From Burhinus oedicnemus (lineage: Eukaryota > Chordata > Aves > Charadriiformes > Burhinidae), in the NCBI GenBank assembly GCA_008921705.1, contig VFFE01007080.1:664891-728890 (forward strand): DNA of 64,000 nt. The letters run 5' to 3'. Positions 14,128 through 25,829 of this stretch are shown here, one piece after another. Position numbers and translations under genes: made by a program. Below the pieces are notes generated by a model. That model was not told where the DNA came from. It was given only the letters and a program-made list of their open reading frames with translations, and ran no database searches. Within the stretch, counting starts at the first letter, position 1; each line of letters begins with the position of its first letter.

Positions 14128-14579
14128 TGCCCCGGCTGCTCTTATTTGTTGTCTGCCTGGGCCAGGCCCGGCAACGTAAAGAAAATTAATAACAAATACC
14201 TGGGCAACGAGGCGAGAGATGGGGCGGGCGGTGCAGGACGGCAGCGGGCTGAGCGGAGCACGGACCGTAGCCGGCAGCGGTTGAAGGATGCTTTTGCCGC
14301 GGCAGAACCAGGAAGCTTTGCCGGGTTCCTGCGACCCCGCAGAGGGGGACGGTGCTCTGCCGAGACGCATTGCCCGGACCAGGTCTGTGCTGAGGCACAT
14401 GTCGGTGCGTGTCCCTGCGTGCGAGCAAAGCCCAGAGACAGTTTCCTGAGGCCACCCGGGCAGGAGCGCTGCTCGGTGCTTTGGGGAACGCAGGTGCTCC
14501 GATGGGGACCTCTCGCTGCTTCTTCAGTGTCACTGTATCTTCTCTCTCCTCCCAGGCTAGCTAACAGTACCGGGGGACC

Positions 14580-15407
14580 ATGAACTGGGGGGTGTTTGAA
14601 GGGCTCCTCAGTGGGGTCAACAAGTACTCCACAGCCTTCGGCCGCATCTGGCTCTCCCTCGTCTTCATCTTCCGTCTGCTGGTCTACGTGGTGGCAGCCG
14701 AGCGGGTCTGGAGTGATGACCACAAGGACTTCGACTGCAACACACGGCAGCCGGGCTGCACCAACGTCTGCTTTGACCACTTCTTCCCCGTCTCCCACAT
14801 CCGCCTCTGGGCCCTGCAGCTCATTCTGGTGACTTGTCCATCCCTCTTGGTCATCATGCATGTGGCCTACCGGGAAGCCAAGGAGCAGAGGCACCGCGCT
14901 GCTTGCGGGGACAACTGCCGCTGCATTTACCCCAACCCCGGCAAGAAGCGGGGGGGGCTGTGGTGGACCTACCTGCTCAGCCTCATCTTCAAGGCCGGCG
15001 TGGACATGGTCTTCCTCTACATCTTCTACCGCTTCTACAGGAACTACAGCCTGCCCCGGGTGGTGAAGTGCGAGCTGCCCCCCTGCCCCAACGTGGTGGA
15101 CTGCTTCATCTCCCGGCCCACCGAGAAGACCATCTTCACCCTATTCATGGTGGTCACCACCTGCATCTGTGTCATGCTGAGCCTTGTCGAGGCCGCCTAC
15201 CTGATCGGCAAGCGATGCCGTGAATGCCTCCTGGCCGGCGGTGGGGACAGCCGCCGGCACAGCCAGGACTGCGCACTCTCCCATGCCGAGCCTGCAGGCA
15301 CAGGGGGGCAGGTTTTCCACGGGACGGACTATAAACCCCCCACGGCATCCATCCCCCCTACGGCCTCCAACCCCGGCACCCTGCCTGAGGAGGAGGCTCT
15401 TCTCTAG
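14580..15407 (+). CDS. GJB5: Gap junction beta-5 protein (connexin 31.1)
   Basis: Four-pass connexin of 275 residues; six copies form a hemichannel in the plasma membrane, and hemichannels dock into gap junctions. Transmembrane segments lie near residues 21-41, 73-95, 127-150 and 185-209. The first extracellular loop has C53, C60 and C64 (CX6CX3C), the second C164, C169 and C175 (CX4CX5C). Several stretches fit mammalian GJB5 better than GJB4: [52 protein letters not shown], the VDCFIS block and KRCxECL. The coding exon begins at 14,556 after a pyrimidine-rich acceptor (ctcctcccag), leaving 24 bases of 5' UTR in this exon, and the ATG has A at -3. The intracellular loop has extra cysteines (C109, C113, C115), and the tail contains a short PPTAS duplication. 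In mammals the gene is active in skin and placenta. The frame is intact. Confidence 0.95.
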   Translation: MNWGVFEGLLSGVNKYSTAFGRIWLSLVFIFRLLVYVVAAERVWSDDHKDFDCNTRQPGCTNVCFDHFFPVSHIRLWALQLILVTCPSLLVIMHVAYREAKEQRHRAACGDNCRCIYPNPGKKRGGLWWTYLLSLIFKAGVDMVFLYIFYRFYRNYSLPRVVKCELPPCPNVVDCFISRPTEKTIFTLFMVVTTCICVMLSLVEAAYLIGKRCRECLLAGGGDSRRHSQDCALSHAEPAGTGGQVFHGTDYKPPTASIPPTASNPGTLPEEEALL

Positions 15408-15732
15408 AGCTGGCTGGGGGAAGGCAGGAGCCACTCGCCTTCCCTGCACCCTCCTCCTCCTCCTCCATCCCCCCAGTGCAGGAGCGCTGGGGGTGGCAGC
15501 ACCCCAGAGTGGGGCTGTGCCCGAGGGCTCTCTGCCTCTCCCATCCTGGGGAAAGCACATTGCATCGTTCTGCTGAATTTGGGGTAAACCCCGTGCCGCA
15601 GGACACGTGCGGTCCCTGAGAGCCGGCAGGGACAAGCAGCTCCGCGGCGGCTGTGAAGCAGCAGTGGTGCCCGGAGGTCGAACCCGTCCCAGCCGGGCTG
15701 GCTTAACTGGTCCTGAGGGTAGCCTTGCAATG

Positions 15733-15738
15733 AATAAA
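15733..15738 (+). terminator. GJB5 poly(A) signal
   Basis: A canonical AATAAA lies about 325 bases after the GJB5 stop, and the following tttctgtccctaag region is GT-moderate. It implies a 3' UTR of roughly 350 bases. Confidence 0.65.
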
Positions 15739-16174
15739 AATTTCTGTCCCTAAGAAGTGATGGCCAGAGCGGTCGTTCTCCTGCTCCTTGGGCACAACAC
15801 TGCCAAGAGGGGAGTAAGGGCTGCATCACCTCCGGAAAGGCATCGCTCCCATGGCCGGCTCCGGGCTGGGTTTGGACCAGCCGCGGTGACAAACCACCAG
15901 TTGCAGGCTCAGGTCTGCTGGAGAAAAGCCACTGGAAATTGGAGCAGCCCCTGGAGCTGGGCATGAGCGATGGCTTTGGCCGGAGAGGGGGAGCGCCGAG
16001 GACGGGCGGGTGGCTTTTGGGATGCGCAGGATGTCGCGAGGTCTGTGCTGCCTGGGGAAGGGCTTGTCCTTGCACCCAGCAAGTCAACAACAAAACTCTT
16101 GCTGCGTTCACCAGGCACCGGATGCAGGCGAGCAAGGAGGACAGCTTAATTATCTCCCTGCCATCCCTGACTTT

Positions 16175-16192
16175 AAAAAAAAAAAAAAAAAA
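16175..16192. repeat. Poly(A) tract, 18 A
   Basis: An uninterrupted run of 18 A follows gacttt. No SINE body, target-site duplication or retrocopy was recognised next to it. Confidence 0.9.
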
Positions 16193-16429
16193 TTAATTCT
16201 TGATTTAAGATGGGCTGCTGGGCACAGGCGGGCACACCCAAAGGTGTGACCATCCCTGGGGCCCCACGGGTGGGCGATTTAAACATGTCACAACATTTCA
16301 AACCAGCTGAGAGGTGGCAGGGTAGAGGGGCCAGCCAGGACGGGAGCCCTCGAGCCCCCTGGGGACCCCCTCTGCCTACCCCCTCACCCAATGTAAGCAG
16401 CACCGCAGGTGTCAGGGCCATTTTGGACT

Positions 16430-16890
16430 GATGCAATTGTCATTAATAACACTCATTAGCTGAGTGGGGACAAGAGCAGGTACTTGGTGTGACAGCCACC
16501 ACAGCGAAGCACAGGGGCGAGGATCCGGCCGGGCAGGCAGAGCCCGCTGTGGGCTGCCGGCTCTTCCTGCCTGGCCGGAGAAAAACACCCCAGCAAAACA
16601 GCCGAATAAAGGAGAGGAAAAACACCCCAACCATTGATTAAACAATAACATTAAATGGCAGAATATGATCTTGTTTATTGCTGTAATATGTCGCGTTCTG
16701 CCGTGACTCAGGCGGTACTGCAATTTCTAAGGCCATCAACGGTAACTGAGCATTAGCCGGGATGAATAATTAACAATAATTTCATGGCAAATGCACTCGT
16801 AAGTAACATTAACATTGAACATGCAGCTCGATCTGTTACTGGTTTCGCTTTATTTAGAGGGTGCGATTATTATTTTTTCCGTGAGCACCG
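16430..16890. other. AT-rich island, possible enhancer
   Basis: This segment downstream of GJB5 is markedly AT-richer and more complex than its flanks. It holds several homeodomain-like cores (cattaataac, gaataattaac, aataatttc) and a TGACTCA AP-1 heptamer near 16,704. It has no coding content. A regulatory role is inference from composition alone. Confidence 0.3.
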
Positions 16891-19800
16891 GCAGCCCCAG
16901 CACTCACTGGCTCTGCCGCAAAGGAAGCGGCATGGGGGGGACATGCCATCACTCCGTCCTTTCGGACCGGGGCCGCTCACTGCAGCTACTGCCACTTTGC
17001 AGCCCACCTGACCCAATGAACCAGCTCCCACCTGAGACCCTCGCTGGGCAAAGCCGAGCTCCTTCCCGCAGCCCACCCTGGGGAAAGGGACCGGCCTGGA
17101 TGCGCTGATGGGGGAGGCAGAGGGACCACTACGGCCGGAGGGATGCCCAGGACAGGTGCCGGACAGGAGGGCAGGGACTGGCCCGGCCACCCCACAAGGG
17201 TGGGGATGGTGGAGGAGCCCTGGGGAGATCCCTGCCACCGGTCCGGGACCCTCTGGCCACACGGTGGTTCCTTGCGAAGACATCGATGAGTTTGGAGAGC
17301 CTTGGGGTAAGAGAGGCAGATGGTGAAACGCAGGTGGATTTCTTCCCTCTCTTTTATGTGAGGCTGTGCTGAACTCTGCCTTCCTTCTCTCCGCTCTCGT
17401 CACTGTGCTTGCTGGATTACCCACCTGAAAATTATTTTCTTTACTGGAGCCTTTAATGTCAGAGTACACAAGTTGTTCTTTGTGTGCAAGCCATTGCCTC
17501 TGATTTAAAGAACTGGGGCTGGGCTGTTTGTTTTCAAGCGAGGTTGGCCGCTGTTGATCCAGCCTGTCCTCGATTAGCAAAATCCCGAGGTGTTCCCCAG
17601 CTGCAAGCGCTAATCGCTGCAGGGATGAGACCCGGAGCAGCCACCCTGCCCGCCTGCCCCACTTCCACACATAAAAGCAGCAGCCGGAGCTGCTGCCCAT
17701 TGCGAGAGACCTGATGATCCAGTTGCCGTTTGTTGTTGTGCTGCTTTATCTCCCTCTGCGCAAGCATTGCAGCCGCTCCGCAAAGCTCCGGGTGTCTTGC
17801 ACCATCCGGGCTTGGGATCCGTGGTGGCTGGCCAGACAAACAGGGGGGTTTGGCTGCTTCTTTCTGGGCTATTTCTGTGCTCCGCACCAAGGGGAGCTGA
17901 GGTTGCCCCGGCTGGTCCTGCGGAACGCGGAGGCTGGAGGCTGCGTCGCCTCCTGGGATGCAGAGTGCTGGGTTAAGAGGCAGGACCGGTGTCAGCGGTA
18001 AAGCAAATCAGCTGGGGGATGTCACAATAAAAGCTGAATATGACTTTGCATCATCAAACAGGGGACTGTATTTGCTTGTGGGGTGCCCGGAAGGCCCCCT
18101 GAATTTTGGGGAGAGGGGATTTAAAACAAACCCATCACTAACTCCAGCCCAGCCAGGGAGTTGGAGGGGCTCGTGTGCACGGTGGCACGGGTCGGGTGTA
18201 GCCTGTCCTTCCCAATGAGGGCTTGTTTCTTCCCTGCCCAAAAACCCCCTGTTTGCTGGGAATGGAAGAGCAACTCTCTGATGTACATCCAGCGTGCCGG
18301 CGCGAGCGGCTGCCCTGGCTGCTGGCTCCCAGGCTCCCGTGACTCCCGTGCCCCAGCGCTTGCGGAGGAGGTCTCTTCCCCAGGGACACGGCCCCGGAGT
18401 GGGACAGCCGGGATGCTGTTGGCAGGCAGGGAGCTGGAGATCAAAAGCAGAGCTGGGTCGCAGCCCTGGCAGGCGGCTGAGTGCTGCCTCCTGCGAAGCT
18501 CCATTTAAGACCCTTTTAAAGAGACTTTGAGATTTTCCTGCTGGTTTGGCAGCCGCCTGCTCCACTGCTGGTTTTTTTTCCTTTATGGAGAACCCAAGGT
18601 CAGGCCGCTGGAAGTCACTGGGTGTTTTTAGTGTTCCCATCGGGCACTGAAACCATTCACCCGTCACCCCACTGAGCCGGAGTGGGGTGACAGCAGGGCG
18701 ACGTGCCCGTGCATGTATCTGAAGCTGCTCCGAGGGCTACCTGGTGCTGAGAGCTACCGAGCCATGTTGGCACCTCATCCCTGTGCCCGCACTGGACCAG
18801 TCGGCAGAGGGGTGGCAGAGAGGGTGCAGGGACTTTGCCCTTTGCTGAGGTACCCAACTACCCAGCTCAGAGCTGCAGAACACTGCAAAACACGGGCTGA
18901 TTCCCTTCCCCACCCAACTGCCTTAGGGGAAATCTTCTGCTTGTGCCAAAAGGCACCTGAACCTTCTCGCTGTGGCCTCTCCTGAAATGCCGAAATTGCA
19001 GGTGAAAGGCTGCTGGGGGGATCCGGCCCCACTCTTCACCTGGCCCTTACAGAGTTTTGCCGTGGGGCGGGGAGCTGCCGCCTTGGCAAGACATCAGACC
19101 TGCCGGCGGTTCTCGCCATCTTCCCTGTCTGTGGGTTTTTCGTCTCGAAGGCCACAGCCCCCAGATTCCTCACGGGGCTCCTGCCACTCCGGCTCTCTCC
19201 AACAGCATAGCTTAAATTCCTGATCCTGCTGATAGGACCGTGCAAAGGCAGCTCCTGGGTGAGGGGAGGCTCCCGGCTACTCCGGAGACCTCCCTTGGAG
19301 GGTGCCTCCTCCAGGCTTATCCCGCTCCGCACCCCCAGGCTCCCACGAGGTTTTGCTTTGGGTCTCTGGGGCTCCCATTCCCGTGGCCTCTCCCTGCCCT
19401 GTCCCCGGCCTGGCAAACCCGTACACACTTTATTTCACCTCCCGGAGCCAAAAAAGCTGCTGGGTGAGCGGCTCCTTGTCTGCCCCGAGTGCGGGGAGCA
19501 AACCTCTCACAGCATCCAGCACCTGACAGGGCTCTTCAAACGTGTCCCCATGGGAGAGGTGGCCCTGGCGAGGCGCCGTGTGGGGCTCCACAGGCTAGAG
19601 AGCGCCTGGGAAAATGCCCCGGAGCGCTCGGCCCTGGGGCGTGCCGGAGCGATGCCAGGAAAGCCTTGGGGCAGCCAAGAGGCCGGGTAAACCATGGGCG
19701 AGCGGAAACGCATTCCTGCCCGGGCCACATCCACGCAGGCGTGAAATGGGGCTGCTCCGGGGGGAGAGGCTGAGCGGGGCACCCGGCTGCCCAGGCAGCG

Positions 19801-22800
19801 AGGGGCTGACACAGCCTCCTGGGGGCCACCGGCGCTCTGGGGACAGGGACGGTTCCCTTAGGGACACATCCCGGGTCCCACGAGGATGGGACTGGAGGCA
19901 GCTGGCAGGGCAGGGTCCCACTGCAGGGGTCCCTGCTGCCATGCTCTGCCACCCAGTTTGTGCCACTCTTTGGGAAAGGTCTCATATGGGACACCCCGGC
20001 GCCGGCAGGGCGGTGGCTGCGGGTTGGAAATACCGATGAGCTGTTGCAAAACTATTACTAAGGCAAAATCATTTAAAGAGTGGGTTATAATTGCGTAATT
20101 TGTGATTCTTAGCAACGGTTGCTGGCTGATCCGTAGCTGGGGGGACGGTGTGAGCCCGGTGCTGCTCCCCGGCCACCCTGGTCTTGCCCAGTGTTTGCTG
20201 CCGGGTTTGCAGTGCCCAGAGCCGCCCATGCGGGGGACGGAGCATCACCTGGCAGGAGCCGCTGGCATTGCTTGCGGAGGAATCCGGCTCCGTTGATCTC
20301 CCTGCAGGATTTGACCCGCCTTTATTGTTCAACCCCAGCGTGTGTGTGCATGTGCGCAGACAAGAACCTCCACGGGAGCTGTTTGCCAGACTCACCCAGT
20401 TACTGGGAACAGAACAAACCACCCTTCCCCTCCCCACACACGCTCGGCGCTGCGCACAAATCCTGGGCACGCAGGAGGGCTGCAGACGACACAGCCGGCA
20501 AAGAGCTTCCCAACTCCGAAAGGTGCCTGGATCCGGCCACCTCCCTGTGTCCCTTTACCGGCTGGGCAGGTACCTCCAGCACACCGGGGCCGAGGCGGCG
20601 GGGGGGGGGCTCGCAGGGCTGCTGGGGACCTGCAGGTTGTGGGGGGACAGACCCCGCGGCGCTAATGGGGTGTAGGTGGGACCTGTGTTAGGTGGCCGAA
20701 GGTGGGGACCCCAACAACGCACAGCGCCACGCTGGGACCCCACAGGCAGTGCCAGTGTCCCTGGCCCACGGGGCTGCGCACCCAGGGGGTGATGCAGGGG
20801 GATGGCACGGCGTGGCAGCCCGAGGAGCAGGAATCGCCACCCCCAGGCCCTGCTCCTCCATCCCACCTCCTCCCCTGGGGCCGAAAGAGGCTGAGCCCCC
20901 CCAGGAGAACGTGCACAGCCCCGCTCTGCTGTGTTTGCACCCCAGGCAGGAGCTGGGCACTTTTGGGCCCAACGCACTGCACCCACGCGGGGCAGGACCT
21001 GGCGGTGACACAGCGGGCTGGCACGCTGGGGGCTGGTGAGGGTGCCGGGCTTCACGGGAGACAAACCGGTGCTGCAGGCAGAGCCAAGCACACCCGGAGC
21101 GTTGCCCCTGCTCCGCCTGGCCGCCAGCCAGTGCCGGCAGGGCTGCGGGGCTCCCACGGCACCGCGCACCACACCCCGGCACGGGGCTCAGCACGGAGCT
21201 CACGTCCCCTTCCCACCCCGCCACGGGTCCATGGCCGGAGCCGGCGCTGGGCTGAGCCGAGCATTTGGATGCCAGGCAGGTGGGTGCCGGGCAGCATCGC
21301 CCACGGGGTCCTGGAGATGGGGACACGGGTAAATTGGCAGTCTGGCGAGGGGGCACTGGCCGCGGGGGCTATGAGCTCCGCCATTGGCACCAACTTTCGG
21401 CTGAGGAGGGGAAAGGGCTGGGCAGGAGCGCTGCGATTGCTCCCCACCCCGGCTCGCTGCCGCGGGTTTGCCGGGGAGGAGGATCTCCAGGTTTCAGATG
21501 AGGTGGTGAGCAGAGGTATGCAGGGCTGGGCAGAGGCGCTGCCCTGGCACTTGGCACATGCTGGCACGGGACCCCAGTGTGGCCCCTCTCGGCTCAGCCG
21601 CACTTCTCGGTGCATCCCCAGGCCAGCAGCGTGGGGGCACGGCGGCGGGTTCAGGGCTTGCTGTGGGGTGGACCTGGCCAGGGACAGGCTCCGGGCAGCC
21701 TTGTGGGCTCCGGACAGTGGTCCAGGCTCTGTTCCTTCCCTGCAGCCCGAGGACACCTCACCACGCCGCACAGCCCTCCCCGAACGAGAGGACTGTGATC
21801 ACCCGTGTGCCATTGCGCCCCCAGCCATGCCCCGCACTGGGCACTTCCCGCCCCGCAGCCCCCGGTGAACAGGGAAGGAGCCTGAGCCTTTTCCAGGTAC
21901 GTCTTGGAGGGCGACGGGTCGGCAACGGGCAGTAGCTCCTTGGGAGTGGGAAGGCGAGTGCGCGGTGCTGGTTGACCCGAGTAGCTGGGATTGAAGGAAT
22001 TAGCATTTGGGGTCAAACGAAGCTTTCGATCTGTCCTGAAACTGGAGCAGCCGTTTGCTCCTGGGCTGTCCCGCGCTCCCCAGGCGGGCTCCTCAAGAAA
22101 GCATTCATCTGAAAAAAACCATATTTTTCTTATGCAGAAAATGCAGAAATAAAATGTTTGGCCTGGCGATATTTGGGACGTGTTTCCCCTGGAAGCATTT
22201 GCTGGCCACGATGCCACCTCCCCAGCCGCACACAGGGTCCCCTCGCTGTCCCAACCCCAGCCCCAACCTGCTGGGCCAGTTGAGGCTCCCGCGGGGCTTC
22301 GGCAGGTTCCTTCTGCCGGAGCCACGCAGGCACCCGGCACTGCAGACCCACGGCAGCTCTGCGGGCACAGCCGGACCGTTCCTGTGGCATGCGAGGGGCC
22401 AGCCTACAGCATGTCCTCGCCGTCGGGCACAGAACGGCAAAACCTGGGAGGTCCTCGCAAAACCGGACTAATTCTTGCAAACGCAAAAGAGGCTGCAAAA
22501 AGTCTCCTCCGAGCACTGCTGGCGCTCGGCTCTGCTCTTTGAGGGCTCGGCTCTCCCTGCTTACCCTGGGATCGTGGGGTGCTTCGCTCTGGTCTTCACC
22601 CCCACACTGCAAAACCCCCCCACGCTCGTATCGGTGGCGGTGTGCATCACTCAAAGCAACTCCTTAAAAGCCAGCGGTGCAGGGATGGACCCAGCCCGCC
22701 CTCCTGCGAAGCTCTCTGGCACAGGAGACGCCTTTACAGCACGGAGTCAACAGTGCCAGCTCACCTTTAGGTGAAAATCACCCAGGGTTTGTAAATCCTG

Positions 22801-23862
22801 GCAGCAGTAAAGCTCCGGGTCGGGTTTAGTGCGCCGCCCTCCTCGCACCGGGGCAGCCCCAGGCTGAGCCGTGGAGCTGGTTTGGCCGGCGCGGGGCCTC
22901 GGGGCTGCCGGCAACGCTGTCGGGAGCAGGGTGCCAGCCAGGGCGACGTGTCGGTGACACACACGGACTCTCGCTTTCAGCAGCCCCGCTCTCACCCATG
23001 CTCAGGCTGCCTCGGGCGTCACCTGTGAGAGAGAAAACCGGTCCCTGGCGTGTCCCGGCATCCCAGCTCTGCAGCAGCCGTTTCCCCTTTGGCTCTCAGC
23101 ATCGGGAAAGCACAGCGGCCGGTTTAGCCCATTCTACCCATGAAACTGAGACTCAGGGAAAGCTGGGACCAGCTGGGACCAAACCTGAGATCTCCTGGAA
23201 TCTCCCTAACAGTGAAGATCCCCATCCATCCACAAAACGTGGAGGTCTTGCAGGGGAGCGTGGCTGAGCCACACGAAACCCTGGGGAGGAAAGAGGACGA
23301 GCCTGGGGAGCGCGGACCGGGAGCTGTGCTGGTCCGGTGCTGCACCCGTGGGGAGCCAGCTCAGCCCTGCCCGGGCGCTTTCCCACGGGGTCCCGCTGTA
23401 CAGGGGGGGGCTCCCGCTGCCCCCCATCCTTCCAGCTGTGGCTGTGACACATCGGGGGCACATGAAGCAACCAGTGAGCCTGAGCCTCAGTGCTGGGCAG
23501 CCAAGAAGGGGGCTGCAAGGCACTGGGGGTCCATCCTGGCAGGCATCAGCACGTGCCCCTGCGGGGAGAAGAAAGACACGGTCAGGGATGGAAATGCACT
23601 GTGGGGTTCCCTCCCGCCCCCATCCCAAGGGACCTGCCAGCTCGCAGGGCTGGTGTCCCTGCACGCCTTTCCTTTGCTGACAAGCTGTCCCCACCTGCCG
23701 CCCCGGCACGGCCTCCGCTTGTTGATCCTGGCCCGCTCCAGGGGATTGTGCTGCCAATGTACACCAACGTGCGCAGTCAGGCTGGGGGCTCGGTGGCAGG
23801 GACTTGGCTGGGTGGCTCATCCCTTACGGCAAAGCCTCTGTCAGAAGGAAGTGCAGAGAGGT

Positions 23863-23880
23863 TGAGTCACCTCTGACTCA
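23863..23880. promoter_or_regulatory. Inverted pair of AP-1 sites upstream of GJB3
   Basis: Two perfect AP-1 heptamers face each other: TGAGTCA at 23,863-23,869 and its reverse complement TGACTCA at 23,874-23,880, four bases apart. They lie 216 bases before the GJB3 start codon, and therefore in the intron before the coding exon or in an alternative promoter. FOS/JUN factors bind this heptamer and drive many epidermal genes, which fits an epithelial connexin. Binding here is inferred. Confidence 0.5.
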
Positions 23881-24095
23881 CCGGGAGAGAGCGGGGCTAG
23901 GGCTTTACTGTCCCCACGTGGGATGGTTCCCCCACCCCAAATGAGCGTAACATGGCGAGGGAGAGGTTCTGGCAGGTCAGTGAGATTAAGTGCATTGAGA
24001 GATGAGCTGCCCCGTTGCAGTCTCCCATTGCTCTTCACCCGCCGCTTCTGTTGCTGTTTCTCCAGGTTGGGTGACTCTGGCCTCCGCCGGCTGCC

Positions 24096-24899
24096 ATGGA
24101 TTGGAAAACGCTGCAGGCGCTGCTCAGCGGGGTCAACAAGTACTCCACGGCCTTCGGCCGCATTTGGCTCTCCGTGGTCTTCGTCTTCCGTGTGCTGGTC
24201 TACGTGGTGGCAGCTGAGCGCGTGTGGGGAGACGAGCAGAAGGACTTTGACTGCAACACGCGGCAGCCAGGCTGCACCAATGTCTGCTATGACCACTTCT
24301 TCCCCATCTCCCACATCCGCCTCTGGGCCCTGCAGCTCATCTTTGTCACTTGTCCTTCTCTCCTGGTCATCATGCATGTGGCCTACCGGGAGGACCGTGA
24401 GAAGAAGAACAGGGAGAAGAATGGGGAGAATTGTCCCAAGCTCTACAGCAACACGGGCAAGAAGCACGGTGGGCTGTGGTGGACCTACCTGCTCAGCCTC
24501 TTCTTCAAGCTTATCATAGAGATCCTGTTCCTCTACCTCCTCCACAAGATGTGGGACAGCTTTGACTTGCCACGGCTGGTCAAATGCTCCAATGTGGACC
24601 CCTGCCCCAACACTGTAGACTGCTACATCGCTCGGCCAACCGAGAAAAGGGTCTTCACCTATTTCATGGTTGGAGCCTCCTCCATCTGCATCGTCCTCAC
24701 CGTCTGTGAGATCTTCTACCTCATCTTCAAGCGGGTTGTGCGGAGCGCACAGAAGTGGAAGAAGTCCACCAAGCGCTCCGTCAGCTACAGCAAGGCCTCC
24801 ACCTGCCGGTGCCACCTCAAGACAGAGGAGAAGGACAAGTCCCAGACTAGGTGTGTGGCAGCCCTGCGGGCCTCAGATCCCAACCTGACTGCTGTCTGA
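24096..24899 (+). CDS. GJB3: Gap junction beta-3 protein (connexin 31)
   Basis: Four-pass connexin of 267 residues (human 270). The first 50 residues appear identical to mammalian connexin 31 ([15 protein letters not shown] onward). The first loop has C53, C60 and C64. The second loop has C164, C170 and C176, spaced CX5CX5C; the extra residue compared with the usual CX4CX5C is a known peculiarity of connexin 31 and supports the call. The KASTCRCH motif in the tail and the C-terminal PNLTxV end also match the family. The coding exon begins at 24,066 after a strong acceptor (ctgtttctccag), and the ATG has G at -3 and +4. The protein forms gap junctions in epidermis and inner ear; human mutations cause erythrokeratoderma and deafness. 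The frame is intact. GJB5 lies 8.7 kb upstream on the same strand. Confidence 0.97.
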   Translation: MDWKTLQALLSGVNKYSTAFGRIWLSVVFVFRVLVYVVAAERVWGDEQKDFDCNTRQPGCTNVCYDHFFPISHIRLWALQLIFVTCPSLLVIMHVAYREDREKKNREKNGENCPKLYSNTGKKHGGLWWTYLLSLFFKLIIEILFLYLLHKMWDSFDLPRLVKCSNVDPCPNTVDCYIARPTEKRVFTYFMVGASSICIVLTVCEIFYLIFKRVVRSAQKWKKSTKRSVSYSKASTCRCHLKTEEKDKSQTRCVAALRASDPNLTAV

Positions 24900-25823
24900 T
24901 GGGGTGCTAGGAGGGGAAGAGGGAAGGAGACGTGTCCAGGGATGGCTGGCCCCCGGGGTGGCCACTGGTGATGCCACCACCAGACTCTTCAGCCAGGACC
25001 TTGATGGCTCTAAAGGGGAGGGGGACACATCCACGGGCACTCCCCTGTTTGGGGCTGTGGGCACGTCCCCGGGTGTCCCAGTGGCACAGGCACACTTGGC
25101 AGCAGGTGGGTGCCGGCTGCCCGTGAGCATGCCTGAGGTTTTCTCTTCTTTCCACAGAGGAGAGGAGCTGTGAGCTCGCCCGTCCCAGCCGGTTCGCCTT
25201 CCCCTTTGCCCAGCAGCTTTTCAAGCCTGCCAAGTCCCCAAATCCTTGAGAGTCGACCCATGTGAAAAATAACTAAACCCAACAAACTAAAGTCCCCCAA
25301 GAGAGGCCCATGGGTGCACAAGCAGATGCAGGTAAGGCCAAGGCAGCCCCAGAGCTCTGCCAGCTGCACGCAGTGGTGCCATGGGGCTTGGACATCACAC
25401 CGACATGTAGATGCCATGCACGACTCTGCCGAGCAGCCGGCTCCGCTGGCCCGGCAGCGAGCCCAGCCGAAAGCTGCAGGGATGAAGCTTGGAGGGCACA
25501 CAGGAGTGGGGCTGGCAGGAGGCAGCGTGGAGGCTCCTGTGTCCCAACACCTTCTCTTGGGTCCTCCAGCTCTGCTGCTCCCATGCTGGGTACGAATGCA
25601 TCGCTCACTGCCCAGTGAGGGCTGGTGTCACCCAGTGCGATGACAGTCCCCAGTTTGCCAACTGGGGCAGGAGCAGCTTTTCCCCCTTTGCTCGTGCAAG
25701 CACCGTGCTGATGACCTGCCCAAATGGCTTTGCTGGCTCTGCTGCTTCCCTCGGCGCCTTTGTGTCCCCCCTCACCGCAGACAGCCGTGTCACTCACAGC
25801 ATCAGCTACGGATCCAAAGGGCC

Positions 25824-25829
25824 AATAAA
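25824..25829 (+). terminator. Candidate GJB3 poly(A) signal (proximal)
   Basis: A canonical AATAAA is followed by a GT-rich stretch (gctgtgctgtttgtagg), the usual downstream element. It lies about 925 bases after the GJB3 stop. Confidence 0.5.

Larger units (their letters stand above)
15760..24065. other. GJB5-GJB3 interval, no gene recognised
   Basis: In mammals GJB4 (connexin 30.3) lies in this position, in the same orientation. None of the frames here shows connexin hallmarks (the first-loop CNTxQPGC block, the GLWWTY block or the VDCxIxRPTEK block), so no intact GJB4 or recognisable remnant is present. The frames that stay open, including one of 388 codons near 20.7-21.9 kb, are proline, glycine and alanine rich and look like GC-driven chance. 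The first non-coding exon of GJB3 should lie in this interval, but I cannot place it. Confidence 0.6.

Noticed and set aside
16175..16192. Poly(A) tract as the tail of a processed pseudogene or SINE
   Set aside because: The sequence upstream matches no gene or SINE that I recognise, and I saw no target-site duplication.
17671..17677. TATA-like ataaaag as a GJB3 promoter
   Set aside because: No suitable donor follows and such motifs are common; the link to GJB3, 6.4 kb away, has no support.
20702..21868. Plus-strand frame of 388 codons in the GJB5-GJB3 gap
   Set aside because: Composition is Pro/Gly/Ala/Arg rich with no domain, and similar frames exist on the other strand, so it looks like GC-driven chance.
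23841..24815. Minus-strand frame of 324 codons opposite GJB3, and a similar one opposite GJB5
   Set aside because: These mirror the connexin coding sequence in GC-rich DNA and resemble no protein of their own.
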